Shown: in pieces, positions 7,303-7,601 of the stretch | Layout: every line of letters begins with the position of its first letter | Numbering within the stretch: position 1 is the stretch's first letter | Source of the DNA: Lachnospiraceae bacterium UBA3643 | Lineage (GTDB): Bacteria > Bacillota > Clostridia > Lachnospirales > Lachnospiraceae | DNA length: 7,601 nt | Assembly (NCBI GenBank): GCA_002373855.1 | Contig: DFKO01000198.1 | Coordinates: forward strand, 1-7,601 | Direction: 5' to 3' | Made by a program: the position numbers and the translations under genes | Notes under the pieces: model-generated | The model's input: the letters and a program-made list of their open reading frames with translations, nothing else | What the model was told of the DNA's origin: nothing | The model's database searches: none

Positions 7303-7307
7303 GGAGG
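7303..7307 (+). promoter_or_regulatory. Ribosome binding site that sets the GTG start of yhaM
   Basis: GGAGG at 7303-7307 lies seven bases before GTG 7315. The nearby ATG at 7301 overlaps this site and runs into TGA after five codons, so it cannot be the start. The strong site supports GTG as the real initiation codon. Confidence 0.85.
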
Positions 7308-7314
7308 AATTATC

Positions 7315-7601
7315 GTGAGATATATAAAAGACTATGAAGAAGGCAACAAAATACAGGGAGTTTACTATTGTAAGCAGAAAAACTCCACAGAGACAAAGAC
7401 AGGAAAGCCTTATGACAGCGTGCTACTTCAGGACAAGACAGGAGTCCTCGACGCAAAAGTATGGGACCCGTACAGCCAGGGTATAGGCGAGTATGAAGCC
7501 GGAGATTACATCGATGTAATCGGAGACATAAAGATATTTAACAATCAGAAGCAGGCAAGCCTCGTCCGCATCAGAAAAGCAGATGAGGGAGAGTATGATA
7601 C
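7315..7601 (+). CDS. yhaM: 3'-5' exoribonuclease YhaM family, N-terminal OB-fold part (3' truncated)
   Basis: The frame opens at GTG 7315 and runs off the window end after 95 codons. The N-terminus reads (M)RYIKDYEEGNKIQGVYYCKQ, then KTGKPYDSVLLQDKTGVLDAKVWD and, near the end, LVRIRKADEGEYD. This is the OB-fold nucleic-acid-binding domain that opens YhaM proteins of Firmicutes. The catalytic HD-type phosphohydrolase domain that follows in the family is beyond the window, so its integrity cannot be judged. YhaM trims single-stranded RNA (and DNA in some reports) from the 3' end with metal ions in the cytosol. It follows the HtrA-like gene by 16 bases and is probably co-transcribed with it. Confidence 0.88.
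   Translation, partial: MRYIKDYEEGNKIQGVYYCKQKNSTETKTGKPYDSVLLQDKTGVLDAKVWDPYSQGIGEYEAGDYIDVIGDIKIFNNQKQASLVRIRKADEGEYD

Overview
The window looks like chromosomal DNA of a low-to-mid GC Firmicute, most likely a member of the Clostridia and perhaps of the Lachnospiraceae. The reasons are purine-rich Shine-Dalgarno sites, frequent AGA/AGG/ATA codons, a full-length MutS2 with a Smr domain, and a YhaM-type exoribonuclease start. The taxonomic placement is inferred from protein style and not from any marker gene. All genes are on the + strand, packing is tight, and I see no mobile element, CRISPR array, tRNA or rRNA.

Layout. Bases 1-506 hold the C-terminal part of a YqhD/butanol-dehydrogenase-like iron-dependent alcohol dehydrogenase. 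It is followed by a small carboxymuconolactone decarboxylase (CMD/AhpD)-family protein (568-1122). This pair ends at a strong intrinsic terminator (about 1161-1213). A consensus extended -10 promoter (1240-1248) then opens a second operon: mutS2 (1258-3621), an OmpR-type response regulator (3646-4350), its sensor histidine kinase (4372-5796), a membrane-anchored HtrA-like protein with a PDZ domain (5832-7298), and the start of yhaM (7315 to beyond the window). Gaps in this operon are only 16-35 bases, and no terminator or promoter is visible between the genes.

How the genes may work together. The first pair suggests reduction of reactive aldehydes or redox stress handling. The second operon joins a collided-ribosome/DNA-recombination factor (MutS2), a two-component system, an envelope HtrA-like protein and a 3'-5' exoribonuclease (YhaM). 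Together they resemble a stress set spanning envelope sensing, ribosome rescue and RNA decay; this joint function is inference.

The most notable points are as follows. (1) The HtrA-like protein keeps a Ser in a GGSG motif but has no histidine anywhere in its protease-like domain and has Gly where the catalytic Asp is expected, so it looks like a pseudoprotease. (2) The mutS2 promoter lies so close to the start codon that its mRNA should be leaderless or nearly so, with no Shine-Dalgarno. (3) The Smr domain of MutS2 has lost the LDxR motif. (4) The CMD protein keeps a CxxC but lacks the histidine that normally follows it in AhpD.
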